Shown here: positions 45,992 through 53,894 of the stretch, in pieces
Layout of the letters: each line of letters opens with the position of its first letter
Numbering within the stretch: the stretch's first letter is position 1
Source: Burkholderia sp. OK233
GTDB lineage: Bacteria; Pseudomonadota; Gammaproteobacteria; Burkholderiales; Burkholderiaceae
DNA length: 64,000 nt
NCBI RefSeq assembly: GCF_900230185.1
Contig: NZ_OCSR01000001.1
Span: 5,580,001 to 5,644,000 of the forward strand
Reading direction: 5' to 3'
Notes under the pieces: generated by a model
Told to the model about the DNA's origin: nothing
Databases searched by the model: none
The model's input: the letters and a program-made list of their open reading frames with translations, nothing else
Translations under genes and position numbers: made by a program

Positions 45992-47557
45992 ATGACAGGT
46001 ACTTTCCTTCGTTTCAGAAATCTCCGCATCGGAGTGCGTCTCGCAATCGCATTCTCCCTGGCGGCCTTACTCACAGTAGTGCTCGGTACGACGGCATTCG
46101 TCGAGCTCACAAGAATCACAAACGAATGGACCGATTTTGAATCGGTCACCCTCACCAAGCTAAAGGTTCTGCAGCGCGCCAAAGGTACCTTTGGCGATGC
46201 CGTTCATAATTACAAGGACTATGTGCTTCGTGGAGGCGACTACAGGGCGAAGTTTCTTGCGAACCTGGACGACATCGATGCTGCTGTCAAAGCGCTTGAG
46301 ACCGGAGGGCGTCTCGGCCCGGACGAACAGACGGCAAGTGCGGCGCTTTTCGACGCAACGAGTGCATATCGGGCGTCAATGGACCGACTGTCTCCACTTG
46401 TGGAGTCAGGGGCGGCAATTGATGTTCGGGACAGGAGCGTCGCCGGCGCAGACAAGCCGATCGGAAAGGCGCTGGACGCACTGATACAGATCGTCATCCA
46501 GCGCACGACCGAACAGGGCGCGGCGATTACCGAGTTGGCGCATGTCGCAGAAGTCGCTGTCGTAGTGGTTACGATTGCAGCGCTGATTGCCGCGACGTTG
46601 CTCGCCGTTTTCATGACCCGAAGCATCACCCGTCCCATCGGGGCTGCTGTGACTGTCGCCAGGGCAGTCGCAAACGGTGACCTCACTAGCGAGATCATTG
46701 TCGACAGCGCTGACGAAACGGGGCAATTGCTGGACGCCATGCGCAGCATGAATGAGAGGGTCTCCGACGTCGTCCGTCACGTTCACCAGACCGCCGAGTC
46801 TGTTGCGACAGCATCTGCGCAGATCTCGGCCGGCAATGACGACCTGTCACGTCGCACGGAGCAACAGGCCGCGTCCCTAGAAGAAACGGCGGCAAGTATG
46901 GAGCAACTGACAGCCACCGTTAAACACACTGCCGAGAATGCCATGCAGGCGAGCACGTTGGCGAGCGCCGCATCCGAAGCGACTGGCGACAGTAGCACGG
47001 AGGTGGGTCGTGTTGCCGGGACGATGAATCAGCTGGCGACGGGCGCCCAGCAAATGAGCAGCATCATTGGTGTCATTGAGGGCATAGCGTTTCAGACCAA
47101 CATACTGGCGCTGAACGCGGCTGTCGAGGCTGCCCGTGCGGGCGAACAGGGGCGCGGCTTTGCAGTGGTGGCGTCAGAGGTCCGCATGCTGGCACAACGC
47201 AGTGCGGAGGCCGCGAAAGAAATCAAGGATCTGATCCTGACTTCAAATGAACGGGTGACGAGCGGGGCGTTGCTTGCTCAGGGAGCGGGCGAGTCCATGC
47301 GCCAGGCAAGCACGACCGTTGCTCAGGTTACGGCGCTCATGAGCAAGATATCAAGCGCATCCCGCGAGCAAAGCTCCGGCATCGAGCAGGTCAATCAGGC
47401 AGTCTCACTGATGGATGAGGTTACGCAGCAAAATGCGGCCCTAGTCGAGCAGGCGTCGGCCGCCGCGGCCTCGCTGGTTCGGCAGACGGTCGAGTTGAAA
47501 CAACGGATTTCTTTTTTCGAGGTGAGGCCGCTAGCAATTCCGCTTCGAGGTATTTGA
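45992..47557 (+). CDS. Methyl-accepting chemotaxis protein 1
   Basis: A 521-residue inner-membrane chemoreceptor. It has TM1 (about 15-36), a helical periplasmic sensor (about 40-185), TM2 (about 188-208), HAMP (209-261) and a cytoplasmic coiled coil whose tip EGIAFQTNILALNAAVEAAR starts near residue 363. Glutamine/glutamate methylation-type segments flank the tip. The C-terminus has no CheR-tethering pentapeptide. The ligand is unknown. Confidence 0.92.
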   Translation: MTGTFLRFRNLRIGVRLAIAFSLAALLTVVLGTTAFVELTRITNEWTDFESVTLTKLKVLQRAKGTFGDAVHNYKDYVLRGGDYRAKFLANLDDIDAAVKALETGGRLGPDEQTASAALFDATSAYRASMDRLSPLVESGAAIDVRDRSVAGADKPIGKALDALIQIVIQRTTEQGAAITELAHVAEVAVVVVTIAALIAATLLAVFMTRSITRPIGAAVTVARAVANGDLTSEIIVDSADETGQLLDAMRSMNERVSDVVRHVHQTAESVATASAQISAGNDDLSRRTEQQAASLEETAASMEQLTATVKHTAENAMQASTLASAASEATGDSSTEVGRVAGTMNQLATGAQQMSSIIGVIEGIAFQTNILALNAAVEAARAGEQGRGFAVVASEVRMLAQRSAEAAKEIKDLILTSNERVTSGALLAQGAGESMRQASTTVAQVTALMSKISSASREQSSGIEQVNQAVSLMDEVTQQNAALVEQASAAAASLVRQTVELKQRISFFEVRPLAIPLRGI

Positions 47558-47834
47558 ACAGACCGTACGAGAACGCTCGTCCTCTTACGATATATCCGTA
47601 GCGCGGTCGCGTCGACGTCATTTTACCGATCGCGTTCGAGGGGCTGCGTCTGAGGACCAGACTCAGCTTGTCGACCATGTAAGGTCAACACCAACCGGCG
47701 GGTTCAACCGAAAAGCGGTCGTCCGAGCATCGGGGGTGGCTGTCGCTTGATGGCCGAACGCAGGCTGCCCCCTGCAACTTCTTTCATCTCACGCATAGTC
47801 GGTGCGGACCTCGGATCGAGCACTGATTGAAACT

Positions 47835-48365
47835 TCAAAGGACACCGGCACTTGGGAGGGGGAAGACATGCATTTCATCCCAACGACCAGACGAATTTTC
47901 GAGCAGGGCCACAGAAGTGCATTCCGTTTGAACCAGCGGCGAAGCACCGAGCCGCCACTCCAGTTCCGCGGCTGCAACTTTCGCGTGTGACGGATCGCCG
48001 TGAGCCACGGTGAGGTGCGGAACGATTTCTCGGTGTTCGCCACCGTAGGGACGAAATGCGGGGAAGCGCCTGACAAGCGCTGTAGTCAATGCGACGAAGG
48101 GACTTGCTGGGGCGGGTAAAAGGTAGGTCGTGGTGGGAAACCGTCCAATCTCACCCAACGAAAAGACGAAGGATGGCACCACACTTAACGCTTCCTGGGC
48201 CTGTTGAAGCACGCCTGGCGTTATTTCCTCGGGCGGCATGAAGGGAAAAAGTATCGTGATGTGTGCAGGGACACCCAGCTTGGCGGCCGAGTCGAATTGG
48301 TCACGCAAATCTCCAACCACTGACTCAACCGCGGGGACCTTAGCGACAAACGCCGATGCTGACAT
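47835..48365 (-). CDS. 2H phosphoesterase / 2'-5' RNA ligase-like protein
   Basis: A 176-residue protein with two HxT motifs, HITILFPF near residue 35 and HLTVAHG near 117, which define the LigT/2H phosphoesterase fold. Members act on 2',3'-cyclic or 2'-5' phosphodiesters in RNA or on ADP-ribose cyclic phosphates. It stands alone between a chemoreceptor and a decayed mgtC cassette. Confidence 0.82.
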   Translation of the reverse strand: MSASAFVAKVPAVESVVGDLRDQFDSAAKLGVPAHITILFPFMPPEEITPGVLQQAQEALSVVPSFVFSLGEIGRFPTTTYLLPAPASPFVALTTALVRRFPAFRPYGGEHREIVPHLTVAHGDPSHAKVAAAELEWRLGASPLVQTECTSVALLENSSGRWDEMHVFPLPSAGVL

Positions 48366-48758
48366 ATGGTGAATTCTCCCGCATAACTCAAACTCGAACG
48401 GTTACGTCGCGTCGAACGGGCTGTCAAAACCCAAAATTCCTCAGGAGGGAATTCCGCGATTGTTGCTTATCTGGAGGTCGATGTCGAACGTTCCGAAATT
48501 GGTTGCACTGAGACGGATGACGGCCGTCTCAGGTCGACCCGATTCGGTCAGGCGTTGTGTCGACTACCCCTCTTCGCTCGCAATCAGTTGCGCCATCCTG
48601 GCTGAACTGCCACCTCGGCGAGGCACATCTATCTCGATCATCGGACCCACGGCGAGCCTGCGGTAACCTGACGATTACTTGCGGGCGAATTGGGCGCTCG
48701 AAGAAAAGATGATCATCGACTTCGGCGGCGCTCGTCATTCAAACGCAAACCGGTGAAA
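48366..48758. other. Intergenic stretch without a supported gene
   Basis: These 393 bp hold only short frames without binding sites or domains. I see nothing recognisable. Confidence 0.4.
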
Positions 48759-49031
48759 TCACCTGGGAGCTTCCGCGCCTAAAAGATCGTCAACGATGCG
48801 TCCCGCGGCGCTGTAGCCAGTCATCAAAGCCTCCCCTTCAGTCGAAAAGGACCGGCCGCTGGAATCCCCGAGACGCAGCGGCGAAAATATAGCAACCTGT
48901 GCTCCCGTTCGGGCGATTGTGACGACCACCACGTAGGTGGCTAACGCTCGCTCATCCTTCAGAGCCCCACTGAAATCGGATTGCACGGTGACCTCGATCG
49001 TGAAATCCTTGTACTGATAGGTCCGTAGCAT
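48759..49031 (-). CDS. Small protein of the mgtC cassette, copy 2 (intact)
   Basis: About 90 residues from the ATG at 49031, which has TGGAGGG six bases upstream. It starts MLRTYQYKDFTIEVTVQSDF, continues with VVVVTIARTGAQVAIFSPLRLGD (given in part) and ends with GYSAAGRIVDDLLGAEA. The family is common beside mgtC-like genes here but has no function known to me. It is the undamaged counterpart of the frameshifted copy at 44971. Confidence 0.7.
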   Translation of the reverse strand: MLRTYQYKDFTIEVTVQSDFSGALKDERALATYVVVVTIARTGAQVAIFSPLRLGDSSGRSFSTEGEALMTGYSAAGRIVDDLLGAEAPR

Positions 49032-49048
49032 TCGACCCTCCAGAATGG

Positions 49049-49697
49049 TTAGCCGCGCCGGCACTCACGCACTCGAGGCATGCCCTCCAGCCATGCGCAT
49101 ATTGCCTCGTACTCGCTGGCTGTCACCCGCGGCAGCGCGATGGATACCTCGTCGAGATCCGCATCATCCTGAGATTGTCGCGCGATAGACTGCTTCACGC
49201 GCACACTTCCGTTGCCCAAAACTCGGTGCAGCCGTCGAGCGACATACTGCCGGGATCCACCAACACGTGAATACTGCGTTGCTGCTGCACTGCGAGAAAC
49301 CGGCGTTCAAGCGGCTTAACACCGGCGAGAATATCGAGAATGATGATCGTTGCACCGAACGCCGCCGCATACATGTCCCCGCCGACGGCCAGACCGATCT
49401 CCGCCACCGACTACAAGCTGGCAGCCGTCGTCAAACCGCGCACAACCCCACCCCTGAGGAGGATCGACCGGGCACCACGAAAGCCAATTACCGATACCAC
49501 TTGCGCAGCCACCCGGGATGGGGTCAAGGATGACGCTTGCCTGCTGAGACCAGCATCGTCAACGAAGCACCGACCCACACCAGCATGTGAGTGCGCGGGC
49601 CGGCAGCGCGGTTCAGCCGCGTCCTTTCGAAACCGATGACGCTGCCAGGCGCTGCAGTGCGGACCGGTCGCGACAATAGCGCGATGTCGCTGATCAT
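49049..49697 (-). pseudogene. mgtC: MgtC/SapB-family membrane protein, copy 2, multiply disrupted
   Basis: Starting at the ATG at 49697 (GGGAAGC upstream), the frame keeps GSVIGFERTRLNRAAGPRTHM, then is broken after MLVSAG by a deletion and frameshift. A stop also replaces the Trp of AASLWSVA (AASL-stop-SVAE). The later GATIIILDILAGVKPLERRF and the ACT-like tail are recognisable in shifted frames down to 49049. With at least three lesions it is dead. Confidence 0.78.
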
Positions 49698-49714
49698 CGT
49701 TGCTTCCCTTTCCT

Positions 49715-49924
49715 TTAAGCCATCGGCCCGCCCAAAGTCACCGCAGCAGGTCGGCTCGCGGCTCCCGCGAAATTAATCAGTCCTGGTTGCGTGGTATGTG
49801 CTTTCAGAAGCACGCGGAGTTCGTCGGTAAGTCTCATGGTGTCCTGATAAAGTGTTGATGGTTCCACGCGCACGAGATCGCCGACGTGCACCAGTCCTGT
49901 CGATGCCGCGAGCGATATCCCCAA
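49715..49924 (-). CDS. Doubtful small open frame
   Basis: A 69-residue frame, or 40 residues from the ATG at 49837 with AGGACA upstream. It reads TMRLTDELRVLLKAHTTQPG and then a low-complexity tail. There is no family match; it is listed only because the stretch has no other gene. Confidence 0.25.
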   Translation of the reverse strand: MGISLAASTGLVHVGDLVRVEPSTLYQDTMRLTDELRVLLKAHTTQPGLINFAGAASRPAAVTLGGPMA

Positions 49925-50010
49925 CTGACTGTTCGGGTGTGGATCGGCTGCACCGCGTGAAGTTCATCACGCGGATCACGTCGGTCCCGGGCGGCGGTTG
50001 AGGCGATCGC

Positions 50011-50328
50011 TCACGCCCCGGGATCAGCCTCACCGCAGACGTTGGGAAGCGATGCCTGTGCAGGGTGGAGCGAAGCGACCATAACCGACGAAAGGGTACT
50101 CAATCGACTGGCGATTGCGGCCAGATCCTCGGGTGACACCGACTCGAACGTGACCGTCATTTCGTCAAAGTTGTGCTTTTCGTTGTGGCGAAGCCGGGTC
50201 CGTTTCGCCTGCGCGGCGTGTTGTCCCAAAGCCTGCCAGACCGGAACGATCCTCAGTTGACCTGCGGCAGCCCGCACCGTGATGCTCGACGGGGTGGCAT
50301 CAGGCGGATGCTTGTCTGGATATGTCAT
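50011..50328 (-). CDS. Hypothetical protein, possibly ACT-like
   Basis: About 105 residues from the ATG at 50328, with GGGGATC upstream. The pattern SITVRAAAGQLRIVPVWQAL, a basic stretch, then EMTVTFESVSPEDLAAIASRLSTLSSVMVASL resembles the ACT-like C-terminal domain of MgtC proteins, two of which lie nearby as pseudogenes. It could be a detached regulatory domain; the relation is inferred from pattern only. Confidence 0.5.
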   Translation of the reverse strand: MTYPDKHPPDATPSSITVRAAAGQLRIVPVWQALGQHAAQAKRTRLRHNEKHNFDEMTVTFESVSPEDLAAIASRLSTLSSVMVASLHPAQASLPNVCGEADPGA

Positions 50329-50494
50329 TTCAGTGATCCCCAGGTCGACGGTTGCCCGTTGCCTTGTTGCCGTGGTCGCCCGCGCATCGCGCCGGCAATG
50401 TGTGGATCGCTTGTCACGTTCGCTGCCGGGCGACATCGGCCCGGATCCTCGTTTCTGGCAAACACGAACGCGCGCCCGCAGACGGGCGGCGCTG

Positions 50495-50653
50495 TCAACG
50501 CCGACGCCGCATCACGTCCCAGCAGTGACGATGATCCATCCGCCTGAGCAGTCGCTCCCGCAGATGTTCGCGGCGATAGTGGTCCATGACCAGCATCGCT
50601 GCGATTGCGAGCGCAAACGAACCGACAACCACGCCCATCCAGGATTCGATCAT
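50495..50653 (-). CDS. 52-residue single-pass membrane protein
   Basis: AAGGAG precedes an ATG at 50653 by the ideal distance. The product has one hydrophobic segment, WMGVVVGSFALAIAAMLVM, followed by a strongly basic tail (YRREHLRERLLRRMDH). The basic tail suggests an N-out, C-in orientation or membrane binding. It is too short for routine gene calling and matches no family I know. Confidence 0.65.
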   Translation of the reverse strand: MIESWMGVVVGSFALAIAAMLVMDHYRREHLRERLLRRMDHRHCWDVMRRRR

Positions 50654-50727
50654 GGCGAACTCCTTTCTGCCTGCGACTGTCCATTAAAAGTTCAGGGTAG
50701 GCGGCGACAACCGGCAATCGCAATACA

Positions 50728-50973
50728 TCATCTCGCATTCCTCAGTGCATCGGCAATGCCGTCCAGTTTCGTCAACAACACTGATGCCTGAGCAACGGTG
50801 GATCCGGAAATTGCCGGTCTAGCCAGCAACGCATTGATCCGGATTCGCCAGTACTCAGGTTGCATGACCGGGACTTCCCGGCCAACGTCATCGAGGTTCT
50901 GGACCAGCCGCTCAAGTTCAAGCACCATCCTGCGGATATGAAAGAATTCCTGCTGCTCATGGTTCTGCGCCAT
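50728..50973 (-). CDS. Small helical hypothetical protein
   Basis: An 81-residue, mostly helical protein with GGAGG eight bases before the ATG. It reads QQEFFHIRRMVLELERLVQN, DVGREVPVMQPEYWRIRINA and a C-terminal helix. It lies downstream of phaB on the same strand and upstream of the small membrane protein. The function is unknown. Confidence 0.6.
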   Translation of the reverse strand: MAQNHEQQEFFHIRRMVLELERLVQNLDDVGREVPVMQPEYWRIRINALLARPAISGSTVAQASVLLTKLDGIADALRNAR

Positions 50974-51130
50974 CGCGTGCCTCCGCCAGCTCTTTTTCGC
51001 GCTTTTCCAGGTTGCGTATTGATGCGCTTCAGCACCGATGGAATGCGGCGCGATACGAGTGGATCGCCGCCAGGTCTCGCACCGGAACGACGATTCCCCC
51101 AGAACATGCGGAAGCGCAGCATCGCCTGCT

Positions 51131-51163
51131 CATCGCCACAAACGAAGATCGTTTGTGGCGATG
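51131..51163. terminator. Perfect 15-bp hairpin downstream of phaB
   Basis: CATCGCCACAAACGA (51131-51145) pairs fully with TCGTTTGTGGCGATG (51149-51163) around a 3-base loop. It lies 26 bp beyond the phaB stop. There is no U tract on either strand, so it may be an mRNA-stabilising hairpin or a Rho-type end rather than an intrinsic terminator. Confidence 0.6.
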
Positions 51164-51189
51164 ACGCCGCGATCTGAGGGCCAGCCGTC

Positions 51190-51933
51190 TCAATGCATAT
51201 GCTGGCCACCGTTGATGGCAATGTTCGATCCGGTCACGAAACCGGCATCGTCCGAGCACAGGTAGAGAATCAACGCGGCGACTTCCTCCGGTTTGCCGAG
51301 ACGACCGGCCGGAATCTGCGGCAGGATCTTCGTGTCCAAGATCTCCTGCGGGATCGCCGTGACCATCTTGGTGGCGAGATAGCCGGGCGAAACCGTGTTG
51401 ACGGTGACACCTTTGCGCGCCACTTCTAGCGCCAGCGATTTGGTGAAGCCGTGCATGCCGGCCTTCGCCGCCGCATAGTTGGTCTGGCCGACGGAGCCTT
51501 TCGAACCGTTGACGGACGAAATGTTGATGATGCGGCCCCACCCGCGCGCGACCATGTCTTCGCACAGCGGTTTGGTCATGTTGAAGACCGAATCGAGGTT
51601 GGTGCGCATGACCGAGTCCCAGTTGACTTTGTTCATCTTCCTGAGCGTCATGTCCTGCGTAATACCGGCGTTGTTCACCAGAATGTCGACGGGGCCGACG
51701 TCAGCCTGAATCCTCGCCACGCAGTGCTGGCATGAGTCGTAGTCGGCCACGTCGACCGGGTACGCACGGAAGCTGCGGCCCTGGGCCTCCATGCTGGCAA
51801 GCCAGTCGGCCACGCCGGGGTTATTTGGTGAGTGAGTAACTACCACCGCATAACCCGCGTCATGCAGTTTCGTGCTGATCGCTTCTCCGAGGCCGCCCAT
51901 GCCGCCCGTCACTACAGCGATTCGTTTAGTCAT
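51190..51933 (-). CDS. phaB: Acetoacetyl-CoA reductase (PhaB)
   Basis: NADPH-dependent SDR that reduces acetoacetyl-CoA to (R)-3-hydroxybutyryl-CoA for polyhydroxybutyrate synthesis. From the ATG at 51933 it is 247 residues, as usual. It has VVTGGMGGLGEAI, NNAGITQDMTLRKM, INISSVNGSKGSVGQTNYAA with the catalytic Ser and Tyr, and C-terminal INGGQHMH, all typical of PhaB. A phasin gene lies 566 bp upstream on the same strand; no phaA or phaC is present, so this is a satellite PHB locus. Confidence 0.93.
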   Translation of the reverse strand: MTKRIAVVTGGMGGLGEAISTKLHDAGYAVVVTHSPNNPGVADWLASMEAQGRSFRAYPVDVADYDSCQHCVARIQADVGPVDILVNNAGITQDMTLRKMNKVNWDSVMRTNLDSVFNMTKPLCEDMVARGWGRIINISSVNGSKGSVGQTNYAAAKAGMHGFTKSLALEVARKGVTVNTVSPGYLATKMVTAIPQEILDTKILPQIPAGRLGKPEEVAALILYLCSDDAGFVTGSNIAINGGQHMH

Positions 51934-52499
51934 GCTTAAATCCGTAATCGTGATATATCTTGCGAGAATCATGAATATCCAATGGCCGTCCCGCACACAC
52001 GGCCATTGGCTTTGCCACAATGCGTCGCCACCCAGCGGAGCTGGAGGACAGATTCAGCATTGTCTGAATTGCGCGGGTTTTTGTTGGCTTGTGGTATTGC
52101 GCGAATGAAACTCGGTCCGCCTGCGGGCCATAGTTCGCCTCGCGCGCGCCGTTTTACCTGATCTGAACGGCTGGTCGCGCTCAAGCGCGAGTGCCGTGTC
52201 CGTGCATCCAACTACGCATAGCGAAGCGGGGCGTGCTGACATTCAGGGCGACCATGGCGCTGTGCGAATGGCCGGGACGGAAGGGAGGTTTACCGCCCGC
52301 CGTGACATAAAGCTCGCAAAAGGAATGGAGCGTTCTGTGCAGCCTCCACCATTCCGTGCCCCCGCCGATCCGGCCGGACGCGCAGCACACTCCGGAAGCG
52401 CGGTCGTGCACGGTCCGACTCGTATGACCAGCCTGATCGGCTGGTCACAGCGCGCAGGCAGATACGCAGTGTCGCGACGACCACTGCGCCACCGGTCAA
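51934..52499. other. Intergenic region between phasin and phaB
   Basis: These 566 bp hold no gene I can support. A 9-bp stem hairpin (TGACCAGCC-TGATC-GGCTGGTCA, 52425-52447) lies 52 bp past the phasin stop and may end its transcript. The AT-rich stretch near 51940-51980 is the likely phaB promoter region. Confidence 0.45.
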
Positions 52500-53069
52500 T
52501 TACGACTGTTTTGCGACGCGCGCTACCTGCGCAGCGGCTTGCTGGCCAGCCTTCGAGGCAGCGGCGGCCGTGGCGGCAAAGTTGCCTTTAGCCACGTCGA
52601 TGGCCTGCTCGGCGGCCTTGCGCACCGTCTCGTACGCAGTATCGGCCGCCGAAAACGCCGATTTGAGCGCTGCGGTCGTGGCTTCCGTACCAACTGGCGC
52701 GTTCTTGACGAGGTTGTCGACGAGCGTTTGGGTATTACTGCGGTGTTGTTCGTATTGCGCCTGTGCAACCTTCGCAAATTCGGCCTGGGTGTCCGATGCG
52801 ATGTCATACAGATGACGGGTGTACGCCAGCGCCTTCTCGGCGGCCGGCTGCGTGGAACTGGCCTGGCGGGTGAGGAGCTCCACCGGAGTCTTGCCGGACA
52901 GCGCTTCCTGCCAGTTCTCTTCGCCTTCGGCAAGCGCTGACTTGCCGACCTGCAGGTTGAGTTCGACCAGTCTCTGAAAGCCCTGGAACGCCTGATTCGT
53001 CAGGGCGAACAGGATGGCAATGTTGGCGCGATGCGCCGCAACGAGTTGCTCGGGTGCGAATACGTTCAT
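52500..53069 (-). CDS. phaP: Phasin (PHB granule surface protein)
   Basis: A 189-residue phasin of the PhaP family: PEQLVAAHRANIAILFALTN at the start, ALTRQASSTQPAAEKALAYTRHLYDIASD in the middle and an Ala/Lys-rich tail (AATAAAASKAGQQAAAQVAR). Phasins coat polyhydroxybutyrate granules and control their number and size. It lies in the same direction as phaB. The upstream DNA has AT-rich promoter-like sequence near 53190-53250. Confidence 0.92.
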   Translation of the reverse strand: MNVFAPEQLVAAHRANIAILFALTNQAFQGFQRLVELNLQVGKSALAEGEENWQEALSGKTPVELLTRQASSTQPAAEKALAYTRHLYDIASDTQAEFAKVAQAQYEQHRSNTQTLVDNLVKNAPVGTEATTAALKSAFSAADTAYETVRKAAEQAIDVAKGNFAATAAAASKAGQQAAAQVARVAKQS

Positions 53070-53392
53070 CTGTGCTCTCCATTGTTCAACTCAACACTCG
53101 CCCGACGGATGTCGGGCCGAAAAAGCCCGCTGCGGGATCGTGAGAGCCGGTCCACCGCCTTTCACCCGGCCCGGGCTTGTGCGGTACGTAATTAGAGAAA
53201 ACATTCTAACTTTGTTAAATATATACACAATGCACTTCTTTATAGGTGTATACCCTAGTGCTACTAGAGGCCAATTGGCGGGACTGGCGAAAAGCGGTAG
53301 CCGTTGTGGTCAACTGCCGTTGGTCATCTCGTTGCGCAAACGAACGTTTAAGCTACGTCGGCGCGTGATCGATACGGCGGCCGGGCGAAGGT

Positions 53393-53440
53393 TGCGCAAA
53401 CCAGTTGCGTTATCAATTTCAAAGGCAACAGGTTTGCGCA
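53393..53440. repeat. Imperfect inverted repeat of TGCGCAAACC-type motifs
   Basis: TGCGCAAACCAGTTG (53393-53407) and CAACAGGTTTGCGCA (53426-53440) are inverted repeats with one mismatch. Further GTTGCGCAAAC at 53331 (exactly 60 bp from 53391) and GTGCGCAAAT at 53471 make four related motifs in 150 bp, next to the 32-bp repeat. They look like binding sites of a recombinase or regulator. Confidence 0.6.
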
Positions 53441-53463
53441 CCGTCGAAGACGGCACGTGCCCA

Positions 53464-53495
53464 GCTTAACGTGCGCAAATTTCCGGATCTTGAGA
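53464..53495 (-). repeat. 32-bp inverted repeat, right copy
   Basis: The complement of the sequence at 42905-42936 with one mismatch. It reads GCTTAACGTGCGC at its left end and CTTGAGA at its right. The two copies bracket 10,591 bp counting both repeats. Confidence 0.8.
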
Positions 53496-53894
53496 TGATC
53501 CTCTATCAGGGCAAGTTTGCATGTTAATTTCATCAGGAATCCTTAGTTTTACATAATGTTTATGATCAACATTTTTGGTGTGGGCGCCAAATTATAGTGT
53601 CGCATTTGAGCTAAATACAGATGTCGCAGCGCGCTGCTACGGCATGTCATGCTTTGCGTCCAATTCCTGTATAGGCTTGGTGTGGCACGACCGGAGACGA
53701 TCACGCGCGAGGTGGACCGACTCAGGGTCATCCGGGGACATTGTCACAATGCCTTCGCGAGCGCTATCTGGAAGGGGCAATATTTGTCAGCCCTTCATTT
53801 AATCCACTACATGCCGATCACTCTCTCATGGCGCCGGCTGCGGCCCAAAACGGCCAGCGTGGCGTTAATGAAAGCACTGCAGGGAGTAAAGATA

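Larger units (their letters stand above)
53070..53894. other. Divergent region between phasin and chemoreceptor 2
   Basis: These 825 bp carry the right copy of the 32-bp repeat, a cluster of TGCGCAAA-type motifs (53331-53480) and AT-rich promoter-like sequence at both ends. No gene is supported. The long frame that opens at 53649 belongs to the chemoreceptor, whose real start is later. Confidence 0.5.

Noticed and set aside
51029..51565. A 178-residue frame antisense-shifted to phaB
   Set aside because: It lies largely inside phaB in another frame and its sequence is a shadow pattern rich in Arg and His.
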